Origin: Terriglobia bacterium
GTDB lineage: Bacteria; Acidobacteriota; Terriglobia; Terriglobales; Acidobacteriaceae
Direction of reading: 5' to 3'
NCBI GenBank assembly: GCA_020073665.1
Contig: JAIQEU010000016.1
Span: 62,001-126,000, forward strand
Length of the DNA: 64,000 nucleotides
Position numbers and translations under genes: made by a program. The notes below the pieces were generated by a model. It had not been told where the DNA came from. It made no database searches and saw nothing but the letters and a program-made list of their open reading frames with translations. Shown here in pieces: positions 50,418 to 58,793 of this stretch. Numbering within the stretch: position 1 is the stretch's first letter; each line of letters starts with the position of its first letter.

Positions 50418-51170
50418 TTAGTACTTTACGATTGCCGCAAACGACCTGGGGTCGAGGCTCGCCCCGCCCACCAGGGCGCCGTCGATCTCTTCCTCAGCCA
50501 TCAGGGCTTTGGCGTTCTCGGGCTTTACTGACCCGCCGTACAGGATGCGGAGTTTGTCCGCCAATTCCTGACCAAAAGCCTTAGCTGCTTCGCCGCGGAT
50601 CAGGGCATGGGCTTCGGAAGCAAGTTGGGGAGTGGCGGTCTTGCCAGTGCCAATCGCCCACACCGGCTCGTAGGCTACGACCAGCTTGGTGGCTTTTTTG
50701 CCCGAGATGGCGTGGAAAGCGCGCAGGCACTGGCGGCGCAGCACGTCTTCGGTCAGGTTAGCCTCTCGCTCTTCCAGCACTTCACCCACGCAGACGATGG
50801 GCGTGAGTCCGGCAGCGAGCGCCGCCTTCAGTTTCAAGTTCACGGTGTCGTCGCTTTCGCCGAAGTACTGCCGGCGCTCCGAGTGCCCGATGATCACGTG
50901 GGTGCAGCCTACCGCCAGCAGCATGCCGGTCGAGACCTCGCCGGTGAAGGCGCCTTCCTGCTCCCAGAACATGTCCTGTCCGCCGATGGCGACGTTCGAT
51001 CCCTTGGCGGCCTCGACGGCGGCGGGTAGACAGACAAACGGCGGGCAGACGGCGATCTCGTCGCGGTCATGACCGGCCACCAAGGGCAAAAAGTCGCGGA
51101 AGAACTCCCGTGCCTGGTCGGGGGTTTTGAACATCTTCCAGTTGGCAGCCATCAGTTTTTTTCTACTCAT
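50418..51170 (-). CDS. tpiA: Triosephosphate isomerase
   Basis: 250 residues, glycolytic interconversion of dihydroxyacetone phosphate and glyceraldehyde 3-phosphate. Active-site residues N10/K12 (AANWKM), H96 (IIGHSERR) and E168 (AYEPVWAIGTG), with phosphate loop GGSVKPEN and GALVGGASL. The start overlaps the macro-domain gene end by 8 bases, indicating coupling with it. Confidence 0.96.
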   Translation of the reverse strand: MSRKKLMAANWKMFKTPDQAREFFRDFLPLVAGHDRDEIAVCPPFVCLPAAVEAAKGSNVAIGGQDMFWEQEGAFTGEVSTGMLLAVGCTHVIIGHSERRQYFGESDDTVNLKLKAALAAGLTPIVCVGEVLEEREANLTEDVLRRQCLRAFHAISGKKATKLVVAYEPVWAIGTGKTATPQLASEAHALIRGEAAKAFGQELADKLRILYGGSVKPENAKALMAEEEIDGALVGGASLDPRSFAAIVKY

Positions 51171-51789
51171 GCATCACTCCAATCTCGACTTCGTAGGGAT
51201 TGCCAGACGCCGGCTTCCGTTGCGCCATCGCGATCCTGGCGAAGACGTCGAGCGTGGCTCGGTCGTACAGCACCAGGAACGCCCGCGTCAGATGCTTCGC
51301 CGTTCGCAGACTTTCAAGTACGGTTGGAACCGCTACCCGGGCAGCCTTTTCGACGGGGTATCCGAAGATTCCGGTAGACACTGCAGGAAAGGCGATGCTG
51401 TGCAGGCCTAACTCGTCCGCAATCCGCATGGATTCGCGATAGCAGCTTGCCAGCACCTCGGCTTCACCCTCGCGGCCACCGTGCCAGACCGGTCCGACGG
51501 TATGGATCACGTACTTGGTGGGGAGCAGGCCGGCAGTAGTTGCAACTGCCTGGCCCGGAGGAACTGGCCCACGCTCGAGGTTGATACGACGACAGTCATC
51601 CGCGATCGCCGGCCCGGCAGCACGGTAAATCGCGCCACATACTCCACCTCCGGGCAGCAGTTCGGAGTTGGCGGCGTTCACAATGGCATCCGCGGAACAT
51701 TTCGTGATGTCACCACACTCCAGGCGCACTTCGTCGGGATCACTCACCTGTAGCCGTACGAAGTAGTCTTTGTCGCGAGGGAGATCCAT
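51163..51789 (-). CDS. Macro domain protein (ADP-ribose binding/hydrolase)
   Basis: 208 residues from MDLPRDKDYFVRL at 51789. GDITKCSADAIVNAANSELL and PGGGVCGAIYRAAG are the ADP-ribose-binding motifs of MacroD/YmdB-type proteins, and STGIFGYPVEKAARVA is the second loop. Family activities include removal of mono-ADP-ribose and deacetylation of O-acetyl-ADP-ribose. It is embedded tightly between pgk (8-base gap) and tpiA (overlap), an unusual place. Confidence 0.92.
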   Translation of the reverse strand: MDLPRDKDYFVRLQVSDPDEVRLECGDITKCSADAIVNAANSELLPGGGVCGAIYRAAGPAIADDCRRINLERGPVPPGQAVATTAGLLPTKYVIHTVGPVWHGGREGEAEVLASCYRESMRIADELGLHSIAFPAVSTGIFGYPVEKAARVAVPTVLESLRTAKHLTRAFLVLYDRATLDVFARIAMAQRKPASGNPYEVEIGVMHE

Positions 51790-51797
51790 TTGCTGTG

Positions 51798-53006
51798 TTA
51801 CTTGTTGGTCAACGCTTCCACTCCCGGGAGTTTCTTGCCTTCCAGAAACTCGAGCGAGGCTCCGCCGCCCGTCGAAATATGAGTGATGTGCTCGGCGACT
51901 CCGGCAGCGTGCACGGCGGAGACCGAGTCGCCGCCCCCTACAATCGAAATTGCCCCGGGATTGTCCGCGATGGCGTGGGCAATCTTGAAGGTTCCCTTGG
52001 AGAAGGGCGAGACCTCGAACACCCCCATGGGTCCGTTCCATACGATGGTGCGCGCCCGCGAAATTTCCTCGCTGAAAGCTTCGATGGTTTTGGGTCCGAT
52101 ATCGAGCGCCATAAGGTTCGCCGGAATAGGGTTCCCGCTGTTGATGGTGCGCACAACGGCGTTGACGTCAATCTTTTCGGCCACCACGTGGTCGGTAGGC
52201 AGCAGGAATCTCAGCTTACGGGTCTTGGCCTCCTGCAATAGTTGCCGCGCCAGGTCAACCTTGTCTTCTTCGACCAACGATTTGCCAACCTGCTCCCCGT
52301 GTGCCTTCAGGAAGGTGTAGGCCATGCCGCCGCCGATAATCAGGGCGTCTACTTTATCCATCAGGTTATGGATGACCCCGATTTTGTCGCTGACCTTGGC
52401 TCCGCCCAGGATGGCGATGAACGGGCGCTCGGGATGGTGCAGGGCCTTGCCCAGATACTCCAGTTCTTTCTCCATGAGCAGCCCGGCAGCGGCCTTCTGC
52501 ATGAACTTGGTCATGCCAACGGTGGAGGCGTGGGCGCGATGCGCGGTGCCGAAGGCGTCGTTGATATAGAAGTCGGCAAGGCTGGCAAGCTGCTTGGAAA
52601 ATTTCTCGTCGTTGGCTTCTTCTTCCGCATGAAAGCGCAGATTCTCCAACAATAAGGTCTGGCCCTTTTCGAGCTTGCCCGCCATTTCCTCGGCTTCCAT
52701 GCCTACACATTCCGGACAAAAGCCTACGTTTTCTCCACGGGCCAGTTCCTTGTCGAGCAGCATGCGCAGTCGCTCGGCCGCGGGCTTCAGGCTCATCTTG
52801 GGATTCGGCTTGCCCTTGGGACGGCCAAGATGCGAACCAAGAATGAGTCGCGCCCCATGCCGCAGCGCATACTCGATGGTCGGCAGGGTCTCGCGGATGC
52901 GGGTGTCGTCCATGACCCGCCCGTCTTCCATGGGGACGTTGAAGTCCACCCGCATGAAGACGCGACGATCGTTGAGGGAGAGATCGCGAATTGAAAGCTT
53001 GGACAT
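51798..53006 (-). CDS. pgk: Phosphoglycerate kinase
   Basis: 402 residues. N-terminal [13 protein letters not shown], substrate-binding [36 protein letters not shown], and C-terminal nucleotide loop [10 protein letters not shown] and [10 protein letters not shown]. Makes ATP and 3-phosphoglycerate. Follows gapA after an 85-base gap that carries a GC hairpin and is followed directly by the macro-domain gene. Confidence 0.96.
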   Translation of the reverse strand: MSKLSIRDLSLNDRRVFMRVDFNVPMEDGRVMDDTRIRETLPTIEYALRHGARLILGSHLGRPKGKPNPKMSLKPAAERLRMLLDKELARGENVGFCPECVGMEAEEMAGKLEKGQTLLLENLRFHAEEEANDEKFSKQLASLADFYINDAFGTAHRAHASTVGMTKFMQKAAAGLLMEKELEYLGKALHHPERPFIAILGGAKVSDKIGVIHNLMDKVDALIIGGGMAYTFLKAHGEQVGKSLVEEDKVDLARQLLQEAKTRKLRFLLPTDHVVAEKIDVNAVVRTINSGNPIPANLMALDIGPKTIEAFSEEISRARTIVWNGPMGVFEVSPFSKGTFKIAHAIADNPGAISIVGGGDSVSAVHAAGVAEHITHISTGGGASLEFLEGKKLPGVEALTNK

Positions 53007-53055
53007 GGCTGGTCCTCGAAACGAGCGCCGGCCGAAGCCGCCGCCTGCACGCTGT

Positions 53056-53090
53056 GAAACGCGGACGAGGGCGTCCGCGCCACATGCGCA
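53056..53090. repeat. CGCGGACG hairpin repeat
   Basis: CGCGGACG-AGGG-CGTCCGCG (53060-53079), an 8-bp perfect stem in the gapA-pgk gap. It could stabilise mRNA ends or lower read-through between the two genes. Confidence 0.5.
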
Positions 53091-53091
53091 A

Positions 53092-54102
53092 TTACAGTCC
53101 TTTGCTGCCGATGTAGTTGATCAGATCGCGGACGCGGCAAGAGTATCCCCACTCGTTGTCGTACCAGGAGATTACCTTGACCATGTTGCCGCCGACCACC
53201 AGGGTCATGAGCGCATCTACGATGGACGAGTAGGGATTGCCCTTGAAGTCGGCCGACACCAACTCTTCTTCCTCGTAGGCGAGGTACCCCTTCAGCGGAC
53301 CGGCCTCGGATGCTTTCTTCAGCGCCGCGTTTACTTCTTCCTTGGAAGTCTTGTTCTCGACGTAGCAGACCAGGTCCACCACCGAAACGTTCGGGGTGGG
53401 GACGCGCATGGCAAAACCGTCGAGTTTGCCTGCCATTTCAGGGATGACCAGTTTCAGCGCCTTGGCTGCTCCCGTGGAAGTCGGAATCATGGAGAGCGCC
53501 GCGGCGCGCGCCCGCCGCAGGTCCTTGTGCGGGAAATCGAGGATAACCTGGTCGTTGGTGTAAGAGTGGATGGTCGTCATGGTGCCGCTGACGATCTTGA
53601 AATTGTCGTGCACTACCTTGGCGATCGGGGCCAGGCAGTTAGTGGTGCAGGACGCGTTCGAGATGATGTGATGCTTGGCGGGGTCGTACTTGTCGTGATT
53701 CACGCCCAGCACCACGGTGAAGTCTTCATTCTTGGCGGGAGCTGAAATGATGACCTTCTTCACTGGCCCGCGCATGTGCTTCTTGGCATCTTCTGCGTTG
53801 GTGAAACGCCCGGTCGACTCGATCACTACCTGCGCGCCCACCGAGTCCCAGGGAAGCTTGGCAGGGTCCTTTTCTGCGAACACCTTGATGGTCTTGTTGT
53901 CGACCGTAATGCTGTCGGCGCCCGCGGTGATCTTGTTGGGCAAGTTGCCGAGGATGGAATCGTACTTCAGCAGGTGGGCCAGCGTTTTGGGGTCGGTGAG
54001 ATCGTTGACCGCAACGAAATCCAGATTGGAGTCCTTGAGAGAGGCGCGCAACACGTTGCGGCCGATGCGTCCGAAACCGTTAATACCTACTTTGATTGCC
54101 AT
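53092..54102 (-). CDS. gapA: Glyceraldehyde-3-phosphate dehydrogenase
   Basis: 336 residues from [16 protein letters not shown] at 54102, with GGAGG seven bases upstream. NAD motif GFGRIGR, Asp34 in VNDLTD favouring NAD, catalytic Cys152 in [17 protein letters not shown] and the C-terminal [11 protein letters not shown]. First gene of the minus-strand glycolytic operon. A longer open frame to 54393 overlaps the divergent mntH gene and is not real. Confidence 0.96.
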   Translation of the reverse strand: MAIKVGINGFGRIGRNVLRASLKDSNLDFVAVNDLTDPKTLAHLLKYDSILGNLPNKITAGADSITVDNKTIKVFAEKDPAKLPWDSVGAQVVIESTGRFTNAEDAKKHMRGPVKKVIISAPAKNEDFTVVLGVNHDKYDPAKHHIISNASCTTNCLAPIAKVVHDNFKIVSGTMTTIHSYTNDQVILDFPHKDLRRARAAALSMIPTSTGAAKALKLVIPEMAGKLDGFAMRVPTPNVSVVDLVCYVENKTSKEEVNAALKKASEAGPLKGYLAYEEEELVSADFKGNPYSSIVDALMTLVVGGNMVKVISWYDNEWGYSCRVRDLINYIGSKGL

Positions 54103-54287
54103 ACTGCCTCCGGAAAGAAGATAAACACAGCCGGTAAGAGAACTGCGCCGGGAAACAGAAAAATGGTAACAGGGTACGGAGCCAGCGGCAAATTGCGCGG
54201 AGAGACGAAGGTGCCGGTCGCGGGCGGCAGGTGGTGGGCGCGCTTGCCGCATCAGCACCGACATTATCCACGGTGGCCTGGGGCGGA

Positions 54288-54293
54288 TATAAT
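54288..54293 (+). promoter_or_regulatory. Candidate -10 element of mntH
   Basis: TATAAT 45 bases before the ATG at 54338. A convincing -35 is not seen, and no manganese riboswitch is evident in the 235-base divergent gap. Confidence 0.4.
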
Positions 54294-54337
54294 CGCGCCA
54301 GAATACGACGAGCGCGGATTGAAAGCAGGCGGTAGGG

Positions 54338-55720
54338 ATGGGAACCGAAGTTCCGGAGAGCGGCCACTTGTCTTTGGAGGGGATGCACAGCACCGTCGAG
54401 GTGCCGCATCACCAGGCCGGGTTCTGGGAGCAGTGGCGGGCTTTTGTCGGTCCCGCGATTCTGGTCAGCGTTGGTTACATGGACCCCGGCAACTGGGGAA
54501 CCGACCTGCAAGCCGGAGCTCAGTTCAAGTACGGGCTGTTGTGGGTGGTCGGACTAGCCAGCCTGATGGCCATTTTCATGCAGGTAATCTCGGCTCGACT
54601 GGGCGTGGTGACGGGAAAAGATCTCGCGCAATGTTGCCGCGACTGGTATCCCGCGTGGACCCGCTGGCCCAACTGGCTGTTGAGCGAAGTGGCCATTGGA
54701 GCCTGCGACCTGGCGGAGGTGCTCGGCAGCGCCGTGGCCCTCAACCTGTTGTTCCATATCCCGCTGCTCTGGGCGGTCATCATCACCGGCGTGGACGTGC
54801 TGCTGCTACTGGCCCTGCAGAGCTTTGGGATGCGCACCATTGAAGCCATTGTCCTGCTGCTGATCGCGACCATCGGGGTGTGCTACTTCATCGAACTGTT
54901 TGTTCTTCCCCAGACCCAACCCAGCTTCCTGGAAATGGGCAGAGCACTGGTAACGCCGCACTTTCGTCGCGCGGGGATGCTGTACGTCGCCATCGGCATC
55001 ATCGGGGCGACGGTGATGCCGCACAATCTATACCTGCACTCGGCCCTGGTACAGAGCCGCCGCTTGCAAAAGGACGAAGCTTCCATGCGGCGCGCCATCC
55101 AGTTCAACACCATTGACTCCACCGCGGCGCTGACCATCGCCTTCTTCGTCAATGCGGCCATCCTGGTGCTGGCGGCGACGGTGTTCTTTGGCAAGCAGAG
55201 TGTGACCGTGGCGGGCGGGCATGTAGTGACATTTGGCGGTCAAAGTGATTGGATACGGGTCGCTTATCTGACGCTGGCGCCGTTGTTGGGGACGGCGGCG
55301 GCCAGCACCCTGTTTGCGGTAGCGTTGTTGGCCAGCGGCCAGAGCAGCACCATCACCGGCACGCTCGCCGGGCAAGTCGTAATGGAAGGCTTCATGCATT
55401 GGCGGCTCAAACCCTGGGTGCGGCGCCTCATCACCCGCACCCTGGCCATCCTGCCGGCGGTCTTCATCGTTGGTCTGCGGGGCGACGGCAGTGTCACCGA
55501 ATTGCTGACCCTTAGCCAGGTGGTGCTGGCCCTGCAGCTTCCATTTGCCATGTTTCCGCTCCTGCATTTCACCAGTTCCCGTAAGCGAATGGGAACCTGG
55601 CAGAACGGTTGGTTGCTGCTGATTGCCGGTTGGGCCAGCGCTGTTCTGATCACCGCGATGGATATTGTTGGCTTGCCGGACTCGCTCCGGGCTGCGTGGC
55701 AAATCGTCTCCGGCGGATGA
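54338..55720 (+). CDS. mntH: Nramp-family divalent metal transporter
   Basis: 460 residues with about eleven membrane helices. The metal site motifs are DPGN (D49-N52 in [12 protein letters not shown]) and MPHNLYLHS in helix 6, with [17 protein letters not shown] and GQVVMEGFM matching the transport signature. Imports Mn2+ (or Fe2+) with protons. The longer N-terminus (about 30 polar residues) is variable in the family. Followed by a universal stress protein gene 27 bases later, probably co-transcribed. Confidence 0.92.
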   Translation: MGTEVPESGHLSLEGMHSTVEVPHHQAGFWEQWRAFVGPAILVSVGYMDPGNWGTDLQAGAQFKYGLLWVVGLASLMAIFMQVISARLGVVTGKDLAQCCRDWYPAWTRWPNWLLSEVAIGACDLAEVLGSAVALNLLFHIPLLWAVIITGVDVLLLLALQSFGMRTIEAIVLLLIATIGVCYFIELFVLPQTQPSFLEMGRALVTPHFRRAGMLYVAIGIIGATVMPHNLYLHSALVQSRRLQKDEASMRRAIQFNTIDSTAALTIAFFVNAAILVLAATVFFGKQSVTVAGGHVVTFGGQSDWIRVAYLTLAPLLGTAAASTLFAVALLASGQSSTITGTLAGQVVMEGFMHWRLKPWVRRLITRTLAILPAVFIVGLRGDGSVTELLTLSQVVLALQLPFAMFPLLHFTSSRKRMGTWQNGWLLLIAGWASAVLITAMDIVGLPDSLRAAWQIVSGG

Positions 55721-55747
55721 CGCTGTAACGATAGAAACGGAACTATC

Positions 55748-56164
55748 ATGTACGACAAAATTCTCGTGACCCTGGACGGCACGCCCACGGACCGGGCAAT
55801 GATCGAACACGTCAAACAGCTGGCGACGCTGGCGCACAGCCATCTGGTGTTGCTGCATGTGGCCGACGGATGGGCAGCCCGAACCTATGGCCCGGACGCC
55901 GTCAGCCCGGAAATCGTCGAAGATACTGCCTATCTGGAAAAAATTAGGGCAGAGTTCCAAGCGGCGGGCATTCCTGCCCAGGCCGAACTGGCGTACGGCG
56001 AGCCGGTGAAGGAAATCATCAAGTGGGTCGAGCAGAAGGGTTGCGACCTGGTGGCCATGAGCACCCACGGGCACCGCTTCCTCGCAGACCTATTTCTCGG
56101 CACCACGGCCAGTCGAGTTCAGCACAGCATCCGCGTGCCGGTTCTGCTGCTCAAGGCGAAATGA
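55748..56164 (+). CDS. Universal stress protein (UspA family)
   Basis: 138 residues, starting MYDKILVTLDGTPTDRAMIE. The C-terminal ATP-binding type motif is MSTHGHRFLADLFLGTTASR followed by VQHSIRVPVLLLK. Cytoplasmic stress-related nucleotide-binding protein. Co-directional with mntH and the outer-membrane-like gene, with short gaps on both sides. Confidence 0.9.
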   Translation: MYDKILVTLDGTPTDRAMIEHVKQLATLAHSHLVLLHVADGWAARTYGPDAVSPEIVEDTAYLEKIRAEFQAAGIPAQAELAYGEPVKEIIKWVEQKGCDLVAMSTHGHRFLADLFLGTTASRVQHSIRVPVLLLKAK

Positions 56165-56186
56165 AGCGCTCGACGGAAAGAAGGGG

Positions 56187-56987
56187 ATGAGCATTCGCCT
56201 ACTGACGTGCATTCTGGCGAGCGCGCTGGTCGCGGCAGCGCAGCAGGGCCCGCAGGGAACACCCGCGCCAGACGATCCCACAGCCAATCCCGGCCGGCCT
56301 ACGATCGCTACGCCTGCCACGCTCACTCCGGTTGGCTATCTTCAGTTCGAAAGCGGATTCCTGGGGGCAAGGCACTCCCCGGAGTTTTCTTCGCAGTCGA
56401 ATCTTAATGAAGTGGTGAAGTTTTCCGTGTCGCGCCGGATCGAATTGCTGGCCGCAGCTGAACCGTTTGCGTATTCCCGGGTTGGAGGTCAAGCGGGAAA
56501 CGGGACGGGAGGCGTTTCCCTGGGGGTGCAAGGGGTTGTGTACCAGGGAGAAGGATCGACGCCGACCATCGCTCTGAGTTATTTCCGCGGGGTCTACAGC
56601 GGAGACGCGCCCGACCTTGACATTGGGAGTGCCAGCAACTCCGTCCTGTTCCTGGTCAGCGCGGACGTAAGAGGTTTTCACTACGACACCAATTATTTTT
56701 TCAACGAAGTCGACGAAACCGGGATTCGCCGTGCGCAGTTCGGGCAGACGCTGTCGGTGTCCCATGCCCTGGGGAAGAAGTTCGGCGCGACCGGGGAAAT
56801 ATGGCACTTCACCCAGCCCTTTCTCCGCGGCAATACCGTGGGCAATTTGTGGGCGCTGAACTACAACGCGCGGGACAACCTGGTGTTCGACGGCGGTTTC
56901 AACCGCGGGCTCACGAGCACGTCCACTCGCTGGGAAGTGTTTGTCGGGGTAACGTACCTCCTGCCGCACAAGGTTCGACTGCAATGA
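56187..56987 (+). CDS. Outer-membrane-like beta-barrel protein
   Basis: 266 residues. Signal peptide MSIRLLTCILASALVAAAQQ. After a Pro/Thr-rich stretch the sequence alternates polar and hydrophobic residues (GYLQFESGFLGARHS, EVVKFSVSRRIELLAAAE, GGVSLGVQGVVYQ) and ends in a strand WEVFVGVTYLLPH. It resembles the phenol-meta-pathway type transporter barrels. Ligand unknown. Third gene after mntH and usp. Confidence 0.65.
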   Translation: MSIRLLTCILASALVAAAQQGPQGTPAPDDPTANPGRPTIATPATLTPVGYLQFESGFLGARHSPEFSSQSNLNEVVKFSVSRRIELLAAAEPFAYSRVGGQAGNGTGGVSLGVQGVVYQGEGSTPTIALSYFRGVYSGDAPDLDIGSASNSVLFLVSADVRGFHYDTNYFFNEVDETGIRRAQFGQTLSVSHALGKKFGATGEIWHFTQPFLRGNTVGNLWALNYNARDNLVFDGGFNRGLTSTSTRWEVFVGVTYLLPHKVRLQ

Positions 56988-57098
56988 CAGCCAACCCGGG
57001 CTGCAACTCCTGGTTGAACCGGTCATTTGAGCCGCTCTCGGCGGAGGGATCTCCGCAAGTCTCCTTGAGTCGCGGTGGTGGGCTACTTTGAATCTTGG

Positions 57099-57257
57099 TC
57101 ACCCTCCTTCTTGTAAGGCGCGGATCTCTTGACGAATCTTATCAATTCGCTTTTTGATCTCAGTTGCCAAATGACCTAGATCCGGTCTTGTTTCCAAATC
57201 TGGCAAGAGTTTTTCTAGAAAGGCCAACTCGTCTTTCAATATTGGCAGCCGAATCAT
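57099..57257 (-). CDS. Hypothetical 52-residue coiled-coil protein
   Basis: MIRLPILKDELAFLEKLLPD followed by a helical, Glu/Lys/Ile-rich tail (KKRIDKIRQEIRALQ), a good amphipathic coiled coil. TGAGGTG lies about 12 bases before the ATG at 57257, somewhat far. AT-richer than its neighbours and next to the transposase remnant, so it may be part of an inserted segment. Unknown function. Confidence 0.4.
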   Translation of the reverse strand: MIRLPILKDELAFLEKLLPDLETRPDLGHLATEIKKRIDKIRQEIRALQEGG

Positions 57258-57302
57258 AAGATCAGAACACCTCAGACGTGCGCCACAACTACCGGAATCA
57301 CC

Positions 57303-57506
57303 TCAGGCTACCTGTCTTTCCGCCCTCCGCTGTTTGTAGGCTTCCCAGATGGCCACCGAATCCTCCACGCTCCAGAGATGGTCTGTGACGCCAGCGGCCA
57401 TTGCCGGAGACATGCGAAGTGTACGATGAATCTTGATGAAATTGTAGGCGAAGTAGTTTAGAGCCGTAGCAGCCGCATGGTTATGCAGCTTAATGAAAGT
57501 AGCCCA
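57303..57506 (-). pseudogene. Transposase C-terminal remnant
   Basis: A 67-residue tail preceded by a stop: IKLHNHAAATALNYFAYNF, IKIHRTLRMSPAMAAGVTDH, LWSVEDSVAIWEAYKQRR. The N-H-x-H-x-T-L-R-x-(T/S)-P-A-M-x-A-G pattern followed by (H)xW is the C-terminal end of IS1-like DDE transposases seen in many soil bacteria. No start, no DNA-binding domain and no terminal repeats are visible, so it is a dead fragment. Confidence 0.7.
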
Positions 57507-57634
57507 CTACCCGAGTCGCCGCGGGTTGGAAAGTCGCGGTTTTTGGGGTATAAGAGAAGGTTGCGGCAGCACGCGTTTTTCTATCCTTCCCGTGCGGCGA
57601 CGACCAAAATTCTGAGGAGTTCGAGCGAGGTACC

Positions 57635-58777
57635 ATGTCCAGCCTGTCTTCCACGCACGCCCCCAAGGGGCTGGAGGGAGTGGTAGCCACCACCTCCAGC
57701 ATCTGCTATATCGATGGGGAGCGCGGCGTTTTGGCCTATCGTGGCATCGACATTCACGAACTGGCCGACAACTCCACTTTTGAGGAGACCTGTCACCTGC
57801 TGTGGTATGGCCACTTGCCCAGCCACAACGAACTGCGGGACCTGCGCGAGCGCCTGGCGGAAGAGCGCAAGCTCGATGCCTCCATTATTTACCGCCTGCA
57901 GTTGGCGCCCAAGCACGCCCTGCCCATGGACGTGCTGCGGACCATCGTTTCCGCGCTCTCTTTCTACGATCCCGAAGAGAAGAACAACGATCACGATGCC
58001 AATTTCCACAAAGCCATCCGGCTGACTTCGCAGATCGCTATGGTGGTGGCGGCCTACGATCGCATCCGCAAGGGCAAGCCGGTGGTCGAACCCGACCGCA
58101 CTCTTTCGCACGCCGCCAATTTCCTGCTGATGCTCAACGGTACCGCGCCGTCAAAAACCGCGGAGCGCGCGCTCGATATCGCCCTTATTCTGCACGCCGA
58201 TCACGAACTCAATGCCTCCACCTTCGCCGCTCGCGTGACCGCAGCTACGCTCTCGGATATGCATTCCGCGATCACTTCCGCCATCGGTGCGCTGAAGGGG
58301 CCGCTGCACGGCGGCGCCAACGAGGCGGTGTTCCACATCCTGGAGGCCATCGACGCCTCCGGCGCCGACCCGGTGGAGTACGTTAAGGGTATGCTGGCGC
58401 AGAAGAAAAAAATCCCCGGCTTCGGCCACCGCGTGTATCACACCGAAGACCCGCGGGCCACCCACTTGCGCACCATGTCGCGCGACTTGGGCCACTCCAG
58501 CGGGCAGACCAAGTGGTTCGACTTCTCGCACGCCATCGAAGAGTTCGTGAGGAAAGACAAGAAGCTTAACGCCAACGTCGATTTCTACTCGGCTTCCACC
58601 TACCACACGCTGGGGATTGACGTAGACCTGTTTACGCCAGTGTTCGCCGTGTCACGGGTCAGCGGCTGGACTGCCCATGTCATCGAGCAACTCGACGACA
58701 ACCGCTTAATCCGCCCCCGCGCCGATTACATCGGGCCCGCCTACCCGCAGCACTACTTGCCGATGGATAAGCGTTAG
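57635..58777 (+). CDS. gltA: Citrate synthase
   Basis: 380-residue short-form citrate synthase. GLEGVVATTSSICYIDGERG, YRGIDIHEL, catalytic His in HADHELNAS and GPLHGGANE, the G-F-G-H-R-V-Y loop and catalytic Asp in LGIDVDLFTP. Condenses oxaloacetate and acetyl-CoA in the TCA cycle. The short form could also be a 2-methylcitrate synthase. No prp genes are near, which favours citrate synthase. Confidence 0.93.
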   Translation: MSSLSSTHAPKGLEGVVATTSSICYIDGERGVLAYRGIDIHELADNSTFEETCHLLWYGHLPSHNELRDLRERLAEERKLDASIIYRLQLAPKHALPMDVLRTIVSALSFYDPEEKNNDHDANFHKAIRLTSQIAMVVAAYDRIRKGKPVVEPDRTLSHAANFLLMLNGTAPSKTAERALDIALILHADHELNASTFAARVTAATLSDMHSAITSAIGALKGPLHGGANEAVFHILEAIDASGADPVEYVKGMLAQKKKIPGFGHRVYHTEDPRATHLRTMSRDLGHSSGQTKWFDFSHAIEEFVRKDKKLNANVDFYSASTYHTLGIDVDLFTPVFAVSRVSGWTAHVIEQLDDNRLIRPRADYIGPAYPQHYLPMDKR

Positions 58778-58793
58778 TAAGATTCGGGCGGGC

